NCBI GenBank assembly: GCA_024707265.1
Contig: JANQAB010000002.1
Span: 702,188 to 766,187 of the forward strand
DNA length: 64,000 nucleotides
Reading direction: 5' to 3'
DNA from: Sporocytophaga sp.
GTDB lineage: Bacteria; Bacteroidota; Bacteroidia; Cytophagales; Cytophagaceae
Part shown: piece by piece, positions 28,617 to 35,015 of the stretch
How the letters are laid out: every line of letters begins with the position of its first letter
How positions within the stretch are numbered: position 1 is the first letter of the stretch
Translations under genes and position numbers: made by a program
The notes under the pieces: model-generated
Told to the model about the DNA's origin: nothing
Databases searched by the model: none
What the model saw: the letters and a program-made list of their open reading frames with translations, nothing else

Positions 28617-29721
28617 TTATTTTGAAGTAAAGAGTCGAGGTCTGCTCACAATGACTTTAGTTGTTTTGGTAAGAAAAGCTTCAATCGCATTATCCCATGA
28701 GTCGACTTTTGTCGTTACCAATTCGGGATTTAGTTTTTTTTTTCGCTATTAGTTTTAAAACCTTTTCAGCATCAGCTCTAGAATTTGCAAGACCAGTTCT
28801 GAATGTGACACCTTTACTATACATTTCTATTAAAGGCATTTTCATTTTCTTTAAATAGATGCCTGAGCTGGATATCAATCCATTTGGCTTGACATATTTT
28901 ATTGCTTTCAACAATCCCTGTTTATCAGAGTTTGCTTCTACTACTATATCATATAGTTCAGGTATGTCGAAAGAGAATTCATAAGCATGGTCTGCTCCGC
29001 ATCGTCTAGCCAATTCTAATCTTTCATCACTATAGTCCGTATAATCAATTCTAGTTGCCCCCATGGCCTTTGCAATCAATACCGTATAAAGACCAATGCT
29101 CTTTACTTTTCCTCCTATTACAAGAATGCTCTTGTTAGGATTCTTTTCAAGTTCAGGACCGACATTTCTATATGCATCCGGAATATTGTCACTAAGGCTT
29201 GCCAGATGAACAGGATCAATATGGTCAGGTATTTTTATAAGCATTGAGTCCGCATAAGGTACTTTTATCAGGTCAGACATAGCTCCGCCAAATTGAAGAT
29301 GGGTGCCGAAGCCATATGTAGACACAAGTGGCGTGTTACTGCATGAACCAGTAACTCCACTATTGCAATTGATGCAGCTGCCACAGGAGATTTGAAACGG
29401 AACAGTGACTACATCTCCAACCTTTATGTTCTTTACCTGGTCTCCCGTTTCTACGACCTCTGCAACACACTCATGACCGAATGGAAAGGGGCCTTTGAAA
29501 AAATTTTTTCCAAACAATCTGTGAAAGTCCTTATCTACAATTCCTAATACTGAACCGATAGTCAGTTTAGTGCTCATATTGTTAAAAAGGTAAATGTCAT
29601 CCAGATCGCACTTAGCCACTGCAAACGGTCTTACAATAGCTTGTAAGCTACCGTTAATAATAGGCGTTGTTGTTTCCCTCCATTCAAGCTTTTCTTTTTT
29701 TATATAGTATAGTTGATTCAT
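28617..29721 (-). CDS. Zinc-dependent alcohol dehydrogenase (MDR), one-base frameshift in a T10 run
   Basis: This is a zinc-type MDR enzyme: GHECVAEVVETGDQV near residue 80, the structural zinc cluster CGSCINCNSGVTGSC, and the Rossmann segment SILVIGGKVKSIGLYTV. The main frame ends soon after LIAKKK, but the other frame gives LNPELVTTKVDSWDNAIEAF and a stop at 28617, the usual end of the family. The shift lies in ten T at 28734-28743. An upstream ATG at 29784 exists, but the ATG at 29721 (MNQLYYIKKEKLEWRE) gives the normal family start. Substrate unknown. Divergent from the Ro60 gene. Confidence 0.85.
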
Positions 29722-29818
29722 GAGATGTTCGGAATAAATAGTTTGTAAGTATATATAAATACTCTGATTAATAATAGATTTCAATAAACATTCTGCATAA
29801 AGATTATCAGCGCAGATT

Positions 29819-29881
29819 TTTTGCGTAAATCAAGATATTATTATTTAATATTTTTTTTTAAAAAATATTTTGTGCGCAAAA
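29819..29881. promoter_or_regulatory. Nested inverted repeats upstream of the Ro60 gene
   Basis: AATATTTTTT (29847-29856) pairs with AAAAAATATT (29860-29869), and further out TTTTGCG (29819-29825) matches CGCAAAA (29875-29881). They sit 84-146 bp before the Ro60 start and may bind a regulator or form an upstream structure. I did not see a sigma-54 promoter, which controls the rtc RNA-repair genes elsewhere. Confidence 0.4.
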
Positions 29882-29964
29882 TGACTGCGTAGTTTGATCT
29901 CAACTTTGAAGTGTCAATCGGAGATAACAAGAAATACCGATAAAGAATTTAAAACGATACAACG

Positions 29965-31482
29965 ATGCGATTCAATTTTTTAAAAGGAAAAAATGTAGTG
30001 ACAAACTACGAAGGTGCTAAAGCTTATAAAATGACTCCTGAGATGGAGCTTTATTCTGCAGTTGTAACTGCCGGGCTTAGCGATTCATTTTATGAAAGCG
30101 GACCTGAACGTTTGAAAAGAATTCAAAGTCTCATGGTAAGCGTTGATGCAGAGTTTGTCGCTAAGCTTGCTGTGTTTGCGCGAGCATCTATGCATATGAG
30201 AAGTGTTCCATTGGTACTTGCGGTTGAACTTGCAAAGTATTGTTCAGGTACAGACCTTGTAAGCAGAACTGTAAAAGGGGTAGTACAACGTGCGGATGAA
30301 ATAACTGAACTTTTGGCTTACTACCAGTTGTCAAATGGCAGAGCAGGAACCAAAAAGCTGAATAAGCTCTCAAAGCAAGTGCAGAAAGGACTGTCCGGAG
30401 CATTTAACAGTTTTGATGAGTATCAGTTTGCCAAGTATAACAGAGATGGGGAAGTAAAGCTTAGAGATGCATTGTTTCTCGTGCATCCAAAAGCTAAAGA
30501 TGATGAGCAACAGAATATTTTCAATAAGATAGCTTCGAAGTCACTTGAAGTACCATATACCTGGGAAACAGAACTATCTGCTTTGGGACAAATAAAGTTT
30601 TCTGACGAAAAGGAAAAAACATCTGCCTTCAAAGTCAAGTGGGAAGAACTGATTGAAAGTGAAAAGCTAGGATATATGGCGTTACTTAGAAACCTTCGTA
30701 ACATCATTCAGGCAGATGTAGACTATGTTTACATGCAAAAGGTGTGCTCCAGGCTGAGTAATGCTCATGCTGTGGCAAAATCCAAACAGTTTCCGTTTCG
30801 ATTTCTTGCCGCTTACAGAGAAGTAAAAGAGTTGAAGTCAGATTATGTTGCAATGGTTCTTAACGCTCTTGAGGATGCTGTTATGGCAAGCGCTCAGAAT
30901 ATAAAAGGTTTTGATGAAGCGACAAAGGTTGTCGTAGCCTGTGACGTTTCCGGTTCAATGCAAAAGCCTGTCTCTGCTAGAAGCAAAGTATTACTTTATG
31001 ATATAGGCTTGATGCTGGCAATGCTGATGCTGTCAAAATCCAAAAGAGTTATTTCCGGCATGTTTGGAGATAAATGGAAAATCATCAACATGCCCAATAA
31101 AGGAGTTCTTGCAAACGTAGAAGAGTTTTATCGAAGAGAAGGTGAAGTGGGTTATTCCACCAATGGACACCTTGTGATAGATGACCTATATCTGAGAAAA
31201 ATCGTGATGGATAAAATAATGATTTTCACAGATTGTCAACTATGGAACAGTTCAGGGGGAGGAGGTTCATTAGCACGTTCCTGGAAAGACTATAAGAAAA
31301 TAGCTCCTCAGGCAAAGCTTTATCTTTTCGATTTGGCCGGATATGGAAATACTCCATTGCGTATAGAGGATAACGATGTTTTTCTTATTGCAGGTTGGTC
31401 AGATAAAGTGTTTGATGTGCTCGAAGCAATAGAGGATGGAGCGTCTGCGATCAGCAAAATAAAAGAGATGGAGTTGGTTTAA
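29965..31482 (+). CDS. rsr: Ro60-like TROVE-domain RNA-binding protein
   Basis: The 505-residue protein has an N-terminal TROVE HEAT-repeat ring (MTPEMELYSAVVTAGLSDSF; LAVFARASMHMRSVPLVLAV; ELAKYC) and a C-terminal von Willebrand A domain with the MIDAS motif VVACDVSGSMQKP near residue 327 and a later FTDCQ. In animals and in Deinococcus or Salmonella, Ro60 binds misfolded ncRNA ends in its ring and Y RNAs on its surface. An array of Y-like RNAs lies directly downstream, and RNA-repair genes follow. The length matches bacterial homologues. RNA quality control in the cytoplasm is the expected role. Confidence 0.95.
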   Translation: MRFNFLKGKNVVTNYEGAKAYKMTPEMELYSAVVTAGLSDSFYESGPERLKRIQSLMVSVDAEFVAKLAVFARASMHMRSVPLVLAVELAKYCSGTDLVSRTVKGVVQRADEITELLAYYQLSNGRAGTKKLNKLSKQVQKGLSGAFNSFDEYQFAKYNRDGEVKLRDALFLVHPKAKDDEQQNIFNKIASKSLEVPYTWETELSALGQIKFSDEKEKTSAFKVKWEELIESEKLGYMALLRNLRNIIQADVDYVYMQKVCSRLSNAHAVAKSKQFPFRFLAAYREVKELKSDYVAMVLNALEDAVMASAQNIKGFDEATKVVVACDVSGSMQKPVSARSKVLLYDIGLMLAMLMLSKSKRVISGMFGDKWKIINMPNKGVLANVEEFYRREGEVGYSTNGHLVIDDLYLRKIVMDKIMIFTDCQLWNSSGGGGSLARSWKDYKKIAPQAKLYLFDLAGYGNTPLRIEDNDVFLIAGWSDKVFDVLEAIEDGASAISKIKEMELV

Positions 31483-31566
31483 GCTTAAAGCTTAAAGCGG
31501 AAGGCTTAAAGTTGAAAGTTAAAAGTTGAAAGTTAAAAGTTTAAAGTGAAAAGTTTAAAGTTAAGG
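31483..31566 (+). repeat. Heptanucleotide repeat tract directly after the Ro60 stop codon
   Basis: From the base after the Ro60 stop, the sequence divides into about twelve degenerate heptamers with consensus AGYTKAA: AGCTTAA, AGCTTAA, AGCGGAA, GGCTTAA, AGTTGAA, AGTTAAA and so on. Similar tracts recur elsewhere in the window, several just after stop codons. Confidence 0.85.
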
Positions 31567-31713
31567 GGTATTAATTCTATGAATTGAATTGATTATGATA
31601 GTATGGGGATGAGCTCTGGAAGGGCGGCTTTTTGGCAGCGTAGGGTATAGCCCTACGCTTTCTATAAGGGTTTACTAGATCCTTCGCATGGGGTAAACAT
31701 GTTAAATAAATAA
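31567..31713 (+). other. Structured non-coding spacer with two hairpins
   Basis: No ORF is present. GCGTAGGG (31638-31645) pairs with CCCTACGC (31651-31658) and a short T-tract follows, so this may be the Ro60 terminator. A second stem, GTTTAC (31670-31675) with GTAAAC (31693-31698), encloses ATCCTTCGCATGGG. The segment may also be the 5' part of the first RNA of the array. Confidence 0.45.
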
Positions 31714-31916
31714 GATCCTGTAGCTTAAAAGGAAAAGCTGCGGAAAAATTGGACTTCGCCGCGGAGTGTATGGATAGATCTGGTTGCGACTACGCATTGC
31801 AATGAGTAGAGTTTACAGTGCACCGAAATATTTCTAAGGGAATATCTTAGGGAAGCGTATTTACAGCCATACTGCTCGGAAACGAGAATGTGAGTTCGAA
31901 TCTCACCAGGATTACG
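31714..31916 (+). ncRNA. tRNA-like RNA with a large insertion (array member 1, not permuted)
   Basis: The order is that of a tRNA: acceptor 5' strand GATCCTG (31714-31720), D arm AGCTT/AAGCT with a GG loop (31722-31739), T arm GTGAG-TTCGAAT-CTCAC (31890-31906) and acceptor 3' strand CAGGATT (31907-31913), which makes seven pairs with the 5' strand. Instead of an anticodon arm and variable loop there are about 150 nt with further hairpins: GCGG/CCGC near 31738, a CTAC...GTAG hairpin near 31789-31808, CTAAG/CTTAG near 31834-31850, GTAT/ATAC near 31857-31872 and CTCG-GAAA-CGAG near 31875-31886. No CCA end is encoded, and ATT ACG follows. Not a tmRNA: no tag frame. Confidence 0.6.
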
Positions 31917-32012
31917 TTAAGTTGTAAGTAATAATTATTAAGTTGTAAGAATATGTTAATTCAAGCAGTTCTCTTTTGGAGAATACTTTAGGTTTGGGAG
32001 ATAAAAATTGAA

Positions 32013-32120
32013 ATGCCGTAGAATCGGGATACTTCGCTCACTTTGGGGTAGGGTCCTGACGAATGTCAGGAAGAGGTGCAAATCCTCATAGCGGTCCCCA
32101 CCCTCATTCGCTTTTTGCTT
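32013..32120 (+). ncRNA. Y-like RNA (array member 2)
   Basis: The 5' strand ATGCCGTAGAATCGGGATAC has the shared signature (GCCGTA, then ACTTCG). The pairing GAAU-c-GGG with CCU-c-AUUC (32102-32109) closes the Y stem with one mismatch, and TTCGCTTTTTGC echoes the 3' signature of the other members. Inside are a perfect hairpin TCCTGAC-GAAT-GTCAGGA (32053-32070), a T-arm-like GAGG-TGCAAAT-CCTC (32073-32087), and GGGG/CCCC closing pairs. There is no D arm. The end is approximate. Confidence 0.6.
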
Positions 32121-32143
32121 TCAGTTTTTAATAAAAAAAATAA

Positions 32144-32243
32144 GATGTCGTAAATGGGAGATACTTCGTGGTTGACTTTATGGTTAGCAGGTTCGACCCC
32201 TGCATCAGCAGCGATGCTGAATTTGACTCCCATTGAATATTGC
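32144..32243 (+). ncRNA. Y-like RNA with T arm and capped stem (array member 3)
   Basis: The Y stem is AATGGGAG (32153-32160) with CTCCCATT (32227-32234), eight perfect pairs, flanked by the shared 5' GTCGTA and ACTTCG and the 3' GAATATTGC. Within it are a T arm GCAGG-TTCGACC-CCTGC (32187-32203) and a capped acceptor-like stem ATCAGCA-GCGA-TGCTGA (32204-32220) with a GNRA loop. The D arm is missing. All three stems differ in sequence from those of the neighbouring members but keep the pairing. Confidence 0.75.
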
Positions 32244-32258
32244 TCTTAGTAATAAACA

Positions 32259-32317
32259 GTGCCGTAAGGCAGAGATACTTCGACCGTACAATGAAAACCT
32301 CTGTCTGAATTATTGCC
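32259..32317 (+). ncRNA. Minimal Y-like RNA (array member 4)
   Basis: This short member has the same 5' signature GTGCCGTA, then AGGCAGAG (32267-32274) paired with CTCTGTCT (32300-32307), and ends with GAATTATTGCC. Between the strands is only a loop of about 20 bases that begins TACTTCG. It is a Y stem without a tRNA-like module. Confidence 0.65.
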
Positions 32318-32378
32318 TGTTTATTTAAAAGACTGAATTCAAAATACTTTCAGCCTTCCGCTTTAAGCTCAAAAGAAT

Positions 32379-32513
32379 GGTGTCGTAGAGAAGAGTTACT
32401 TCGGCTTTTAACCGGTAGGACGTGGGTTCGAATCCCACCAGAGTGACAAAGAATTAAATTCACTCTGTAGCTCAGTGGTAGAGCAACTTTGTACTCTTTT
32501 CGAATTATAACCC
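32379..32513 (+). ncRNA. Y-like RNA with a full permuted tRNA mimic (array member 5)
   Basis: The Y stem pairs GAGAAGAGT (32388-32396) with ACTCTTTTC (32493-32501). Within it, in order, are an anticodon-type hairpin CGG-CTTTTAA-CCG (32402-32414, loop like tRNA-Lys UUU), the T arm GTGGG-TTCGAAT-CCCAC (32422-32438), an acceptor stem CAGAGTG/CACTCTG (32439-32445 and 32461-32467) closed by a 15-base loop, and a canonical D arm TAGCTCAGTGGTAGAGCA (32468-32485). All four tRNA arms are thus present in circularly permuted order, as in YrlA-type Y RNAs. The 3' signature is GAATTATAACCC. Confidence 0.85.
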
Positions 32514-32618
32514 ATTCTTTATTAAAGAACTGGTTAGTAGAAAAGTAGAATTATTTGTAGAAGTATAATATGAAAGAGTTATACTGATAATACTTTAAGC
32601 TTTAAACTTAAAAAGACT

Positions 32619-32744
32619 GGTGCCGTAGAAAAGAGTTACTTCGATTTGGGATCAACGTGTCGTGAGTTCGAGTCTCACCGGATAATTTAGTTTATCCGTA
32701 GCTCAGTGGTTAGAGCAGTATGCACTCTTTTCGAATTGTTGCCC
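32619..32744 (+). ncRNA. Y-like RNA with a full permuted tRNA mimic (array member 6)
   Basis: The Y stem is GAAAAGAGT (32628-32636) with ACTCTTTTC (32724-32732), a perfect nine pairs. Inside: an anticodon-type loop TTTGGGA (32645-32651, UGG in the anticodon place), T arm GTGAG-TTCGAGT-CTCAC (32662-32678), acceptor CGGATAA (32679-32685) with TTATCCG (32692-32698) capped by a 6-base loop, and D arm TAGCTCAGTGGTTAGAGCA (32699-32717). The 3' end has GAATTGTTGCCC. The acceptor and T-stem sequences differ from member 5 on both strands, which is covariation. Confidence 0.85.
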
Positions 32745-32821
32745 GATCTTTATTCTTAATAATACCTTAAGCTTTGCGCTTTCTGCTTTAAGCTTACTTA
32801 GAACTTATCACTTTTTTAACA

Positions 32822-32885
32822 GGTGCCGTAGAAAAGAGTTACTTCACTGAAAATGAAATAAAAAACTTTTTTTCAACTTTAGCCC
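32822..32885 (+). ncRNA. Minimal Y-like RNA (array member 7)
   Basis: GGTGCCGTAGAAAAGAGTTA matches the first 20 bases of member 6. GAAAAGAGTT can pair with AACTTTTTTTC (32864-32874) with one bulge, and AGCCC follows, as in the 3' signature. There is no tRNA-like module. It ends 38 bp before the first nucleotidyltransferase start codon, so it might also act as that gene's leader. Confidence 0.6.
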
Positions 32886-32922
32886 TGTTGTTTTATATTG
32901 AATTTGAAAACAGAAATTAGCC

Positions 32923-33699
32923 ATGCTAGAAGTAATTAAGAAAGAAATTCTAGAAATTGAAAGACGGGAAAATATCAAGATACTTTATGCATGTGAGTCA
33001 GGTAGCAGAGCTTGGGGATTTCCATCCAGAGACAGTGATTATGATGTGAGATTCATTTATATAAGGCCGAAGGAATGGTATTTAAGTATTGATGACTACA
33101 AGGATACTTTGGATTTTCCAATTAATGATCTTTTAGATATAAGTGGATGGGATATACGTAAGGCACTGAAGCTTTTTAGGTCCTCTAATGCTGTCATCTT
33201 TGAATGGCTTCAGTCTCCGATTATTTATAAAGAAGAGCAGGCATTTAAAGAGCAATTGATTGATCTGTTTAAAGACTATTATTCTTTAAGAGCTGGAATG
33301 CATCATTATTTAGGGATGACGATTAATCCCTTTAAAAATGATTTACAGAGTGATACAGTAAAAATAAAGAGATACCTTTATGCATTAAGGTCCTCACTGG
33401 CTTGCAGATGGATGAGGGAGAAGCAAACAGTTCCACCAATGGAATTTGGTATACTTAGAACCTTGATTAATGATGAAGGAGCTGTTAAAGAATTAGTGGA
33501 TCAGTTATTAGTCCGCAAGAAGGATAATTCAGAAGGAGATACAATTCCTTCTTCTCTTTTATTAAATCATTTTATTCAAAACGAAATAAGAGAGAGTGAA
33601 TTGGTTTCAATGAGTCTAGAAAAATCAACTGGTCCTACAAAAGTACTGAATAATATTTTCCGAGATTTACTGTCTAAATCTTTTAAGCAGGAGGTGTGA
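32923..33699 (+). CDS. Nucleotidyltransferase (YcgL/COG3541-like)
   Basis: The 258-residue protein has the polymerase-beta nucleotidyltransferase signature SGSRAWGFPSRDSDYDVRF (about residues 26-44), in which the G-S and D-x-D residues hold the NTP and metals; a third acidic residue is probably in DFP near 62-64. The rest is helical. The reaction would be NMP transfer to an RNA, protein or small molecule; the position after a Ro60/Y RNA locus suggests RNA. It is followed with a 1-bp stop/start overlap by a second nucleotidyltransferase, so the two form an operon. Confidence 0.85.
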   Translation: MLEVIKKEILEIERRENIKILYACESGSRAWGFPSRDSDYDVRFIYIRPKEWYLSIDDYKDTLDFPINDLLDISGWDIRKALKLFRSSNAVIFEWLQSPIIYKEEQAFKEQLIDLFKDYYSLRAGMHHYLGMTINPFKNDLQSDTVKIKRYLYALRSSLACRWMREKQTVPPMEFGILRTLINDEGAVKELVDQLLVRKKDNSEGDTIPSSLLLNHFIQNEIRESELVSMSLEKSTGPTKVLNNIFRDLLSKSFKQEV

Positions 33700-34757
33700 T
33701 GAATATTGAATATGTAAGAAATAAAAGCAGGCTACTCTTGGAATGTATCAGTGGCAGCAGGGCTTATGGTCTTGATCTGCCGACTTCTGATACGGATATT
33801 AAAGGTGTTTTTGCTCTTTCAAAAAAAGATTTTTACGGATTAACTTTTACCGATCAGGTAAATAATGAAACCAATGATATTGTCTTCTATGAATTAAAAA
33901 GGTTTATTGAATTGTTGGTTAAAAACAATCCTAATTTATTAGATCTTCTTTCTTCTCCGGAAGATTGTATCTTGTTTAAAGATCCTGTAATGAATCTTAT
34001 AAAGCCTGAAATCTTTTTATCCAGGTTATGCAAGACTACATTTGGTGAGTATGCAATGGCTCAGATTAAAAAGGCAAAAGGATTGAATAAAAAGATCAGC
34101 AATCCTATTGAGAAAGAACGAAAGTCGGTTCTGGATTTTTGTTTTGTTGCAAAAGATCAGGGAGCAATTTCACTGAAGAATTGGCTTGTAGAGAATGGAT
34201 ATGATCAGAGTAAATGCGGCCTGGTTAAGATTGCCCATATGAATGATATATATGCGCTCTTTTATGATTTAGACAATGCGTTTAAATTCAAAGGTGTTAT
34301 TCATAAAGAGTCAGCTAATGAAGTTGCATTAAGTTCTGTACCGAAGGGAATTCAACCCGAAGGTATTTTATCTTTCAACAGGAATGGTTACTCTGTTTAT
34401 TGCAAAGAATACAAAGAATATTGGGAGTGGGTGGAGAAGAGAAACAATGAACGATATGAAAACACAGCTGCACATGGAAAGAACTATGATGCAAAGAATA
34501 TGATGCACGTTTTTAGACTGCTTGATATGGCTGAAGAAATTGCATTATATAAAAGAGTAATTGTGAGAAGACCAAATCGAGAACATTTATTAAGTATTCG
34601 AAAGGGCGATTTTATATATGAAGATCTTGTAAAGCAGGCAGAAGAAAAGGTCGATAGAATTCATGAGATCTATGAAAAAAGTGACCTTCCGGATGCTCCC
34701 GATTTAAACAGAGCAGAGAATCTTTTGGTGGCTATGCGTGAAAGTTTATATTCTTAA
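33699..34757 (+). CDS. Second nucleotidyltransferase (COG3541-like)
   Basis: This 352-residue homologue has the same catalytic motif CISGSRAYGLDLPTSDTDIK (about residues 15-34), and is longer, with extra helices at the C-terminus (DLPDAPDLNRAENLLVAMRE). The ATG at 33699 shares a base with the preceding stop and has an AGGAGG four bases upstream, a rare strong Shine-Dalgarno; a GTG at 33696 is also possible. The two enzymes probably form a pair with related but distinct substrates. Function in RNA end modification is inference from the neighbours. Confidence 0.85.
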   Translation: MNIEYVRNKSRLLLECISGSRAYGLDLPTSDTDIKGVFALSKKDFYGLTFTDQVNNETNDIVFYELKRFIELLVKNNPNLLDLLSSPEDCILFKDPVMNLIKPEIFLSRLCKTTFGEYAMAQIKKAKGLNKKISNPIEKERKSVLDFCFVAKDQGAISLKNWLVENGYDQSKCGLVKIAHMNDIYALFYDLDNAFKFKGVIHKESANEVALSSVPKGIQPEGILSFNRNGYSVYCKEYKEYWEWVEKRNNERYENTAAHGKNYDAKNMMHVFRLLDMAEEIALYKRVIVRRPNREHLLSIRKGDFIYEDLVKQAEEKVDRIHEIYEKSDLPDAPDLNRAENLLVAMRESLYS

Positions 34758-34767
34758 TGAAAAGGGA

Positions 34768-34800
34768 TTTTGAAAATTGAAAATCTATTTATTATCTTTG
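34768..34800 (+). promoter_or_regulatory. Bacteroidota-type promoter for the hen1 leader
   Basis: TATCTTTG (34793-34800) matches the -7 element TAnnTTTG, and TTTTG (34768-34772) lies 20 bp upstream in the -33 place. The start would be a few bases later, just before the leader ORF at 34820. Confidence 0.6.
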
Positions 34801-34819
34801 TGTCCGAATTTTTAAAACA

Positions 34820-34906
34820 ATGAAACAGCAATCAATCTTTAATATTTATAAAAATCTGCAAAGGTCTGGGTATCCTCTGTACTTTTTCCGGGATTGTTGT
34901 TATTGA
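34820..34906 (+). CDS. 28-codon leader peptide of an attenuator
   Basis: The ORF encodes MKQQSIFNIYKN followed by LQRSGYPLYFFRDCCY and stops at 34904-34906. It lies between a promoter and an intrinsic terminator, upstream of hen1. Codons 18-28 are rich in aromatic and Cys codons (Tyr18, Tyr21, Phe22, Phe23, Cys26, Cys27, Tyr28). The stretch TCCGGG within codons 23-25 can pair with the 5' arm of the terminator. This is the arrangement of ribosome-mediated attenuation. Confidence 0.6.
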   Translation: MKQQSIFNIYKNLQRSGYPLYFFRDCCY

Positions 34907-34931
34907 ATAGCATTAGTATTCTTTTACATAT

Positions 34932-34965
34932 AAAGCCCGGACATTATAATCCGGGCTTTGTTATT
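34932..34965 (+). terminator. Attenuator hairpin upstream of hen1
   Basis: AAAGCCCGGA (34932-34941) pairs perfectly with TCCGGGCTTT (34950-34959) around an eight-base loop, then GTTATTTTA. It is 51 bp before the hen1 start. An alternative pairing, TCCGGG (34887-34892) with CCCGGA (34936-34941), would form an antiterminator. Confidence 0.8.
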
Positions 34966-34970
34966 TTATA

Positions 34971-35013
34971 CCAACTTTAAACTTTAAACTTTCAGCTTTT
35001 AGTTTCCAACTTA
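34971..35013 (-). repeat. Heptanucleotide repeat tract upstream of hen1
   Basis: Degenerate heptamers of the same family as at 31483 (here read CTTTAAA, CTTTAAA, CTTTCAG, CTTTTAG on the plus strand) fill the gap up to 2 bp before the hen1 start codon. Confidence 0.75.
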
Positions 35014-35015
35014 CA

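Noticed and set aside
31483-31566. CRISPR-like direct repeats
   Set aside because: The period is only 7 bases, degenerate, with no spacers; it is a simple-sequence tract.
31714-31916. Possible tmRNA or tRNA with a group I intron
   Set aside because: No tag-peptide frame, no CCA and no catalytic-core sequences of a group I intron; the size is also small for a tmRNA.
32379-32744. Possible functional tRNA genes (canonical D and T arms are present)
   Set aside because: The arms are in permuted order, and the acceptor strands are joined by a loop, so no free 3' end exists.
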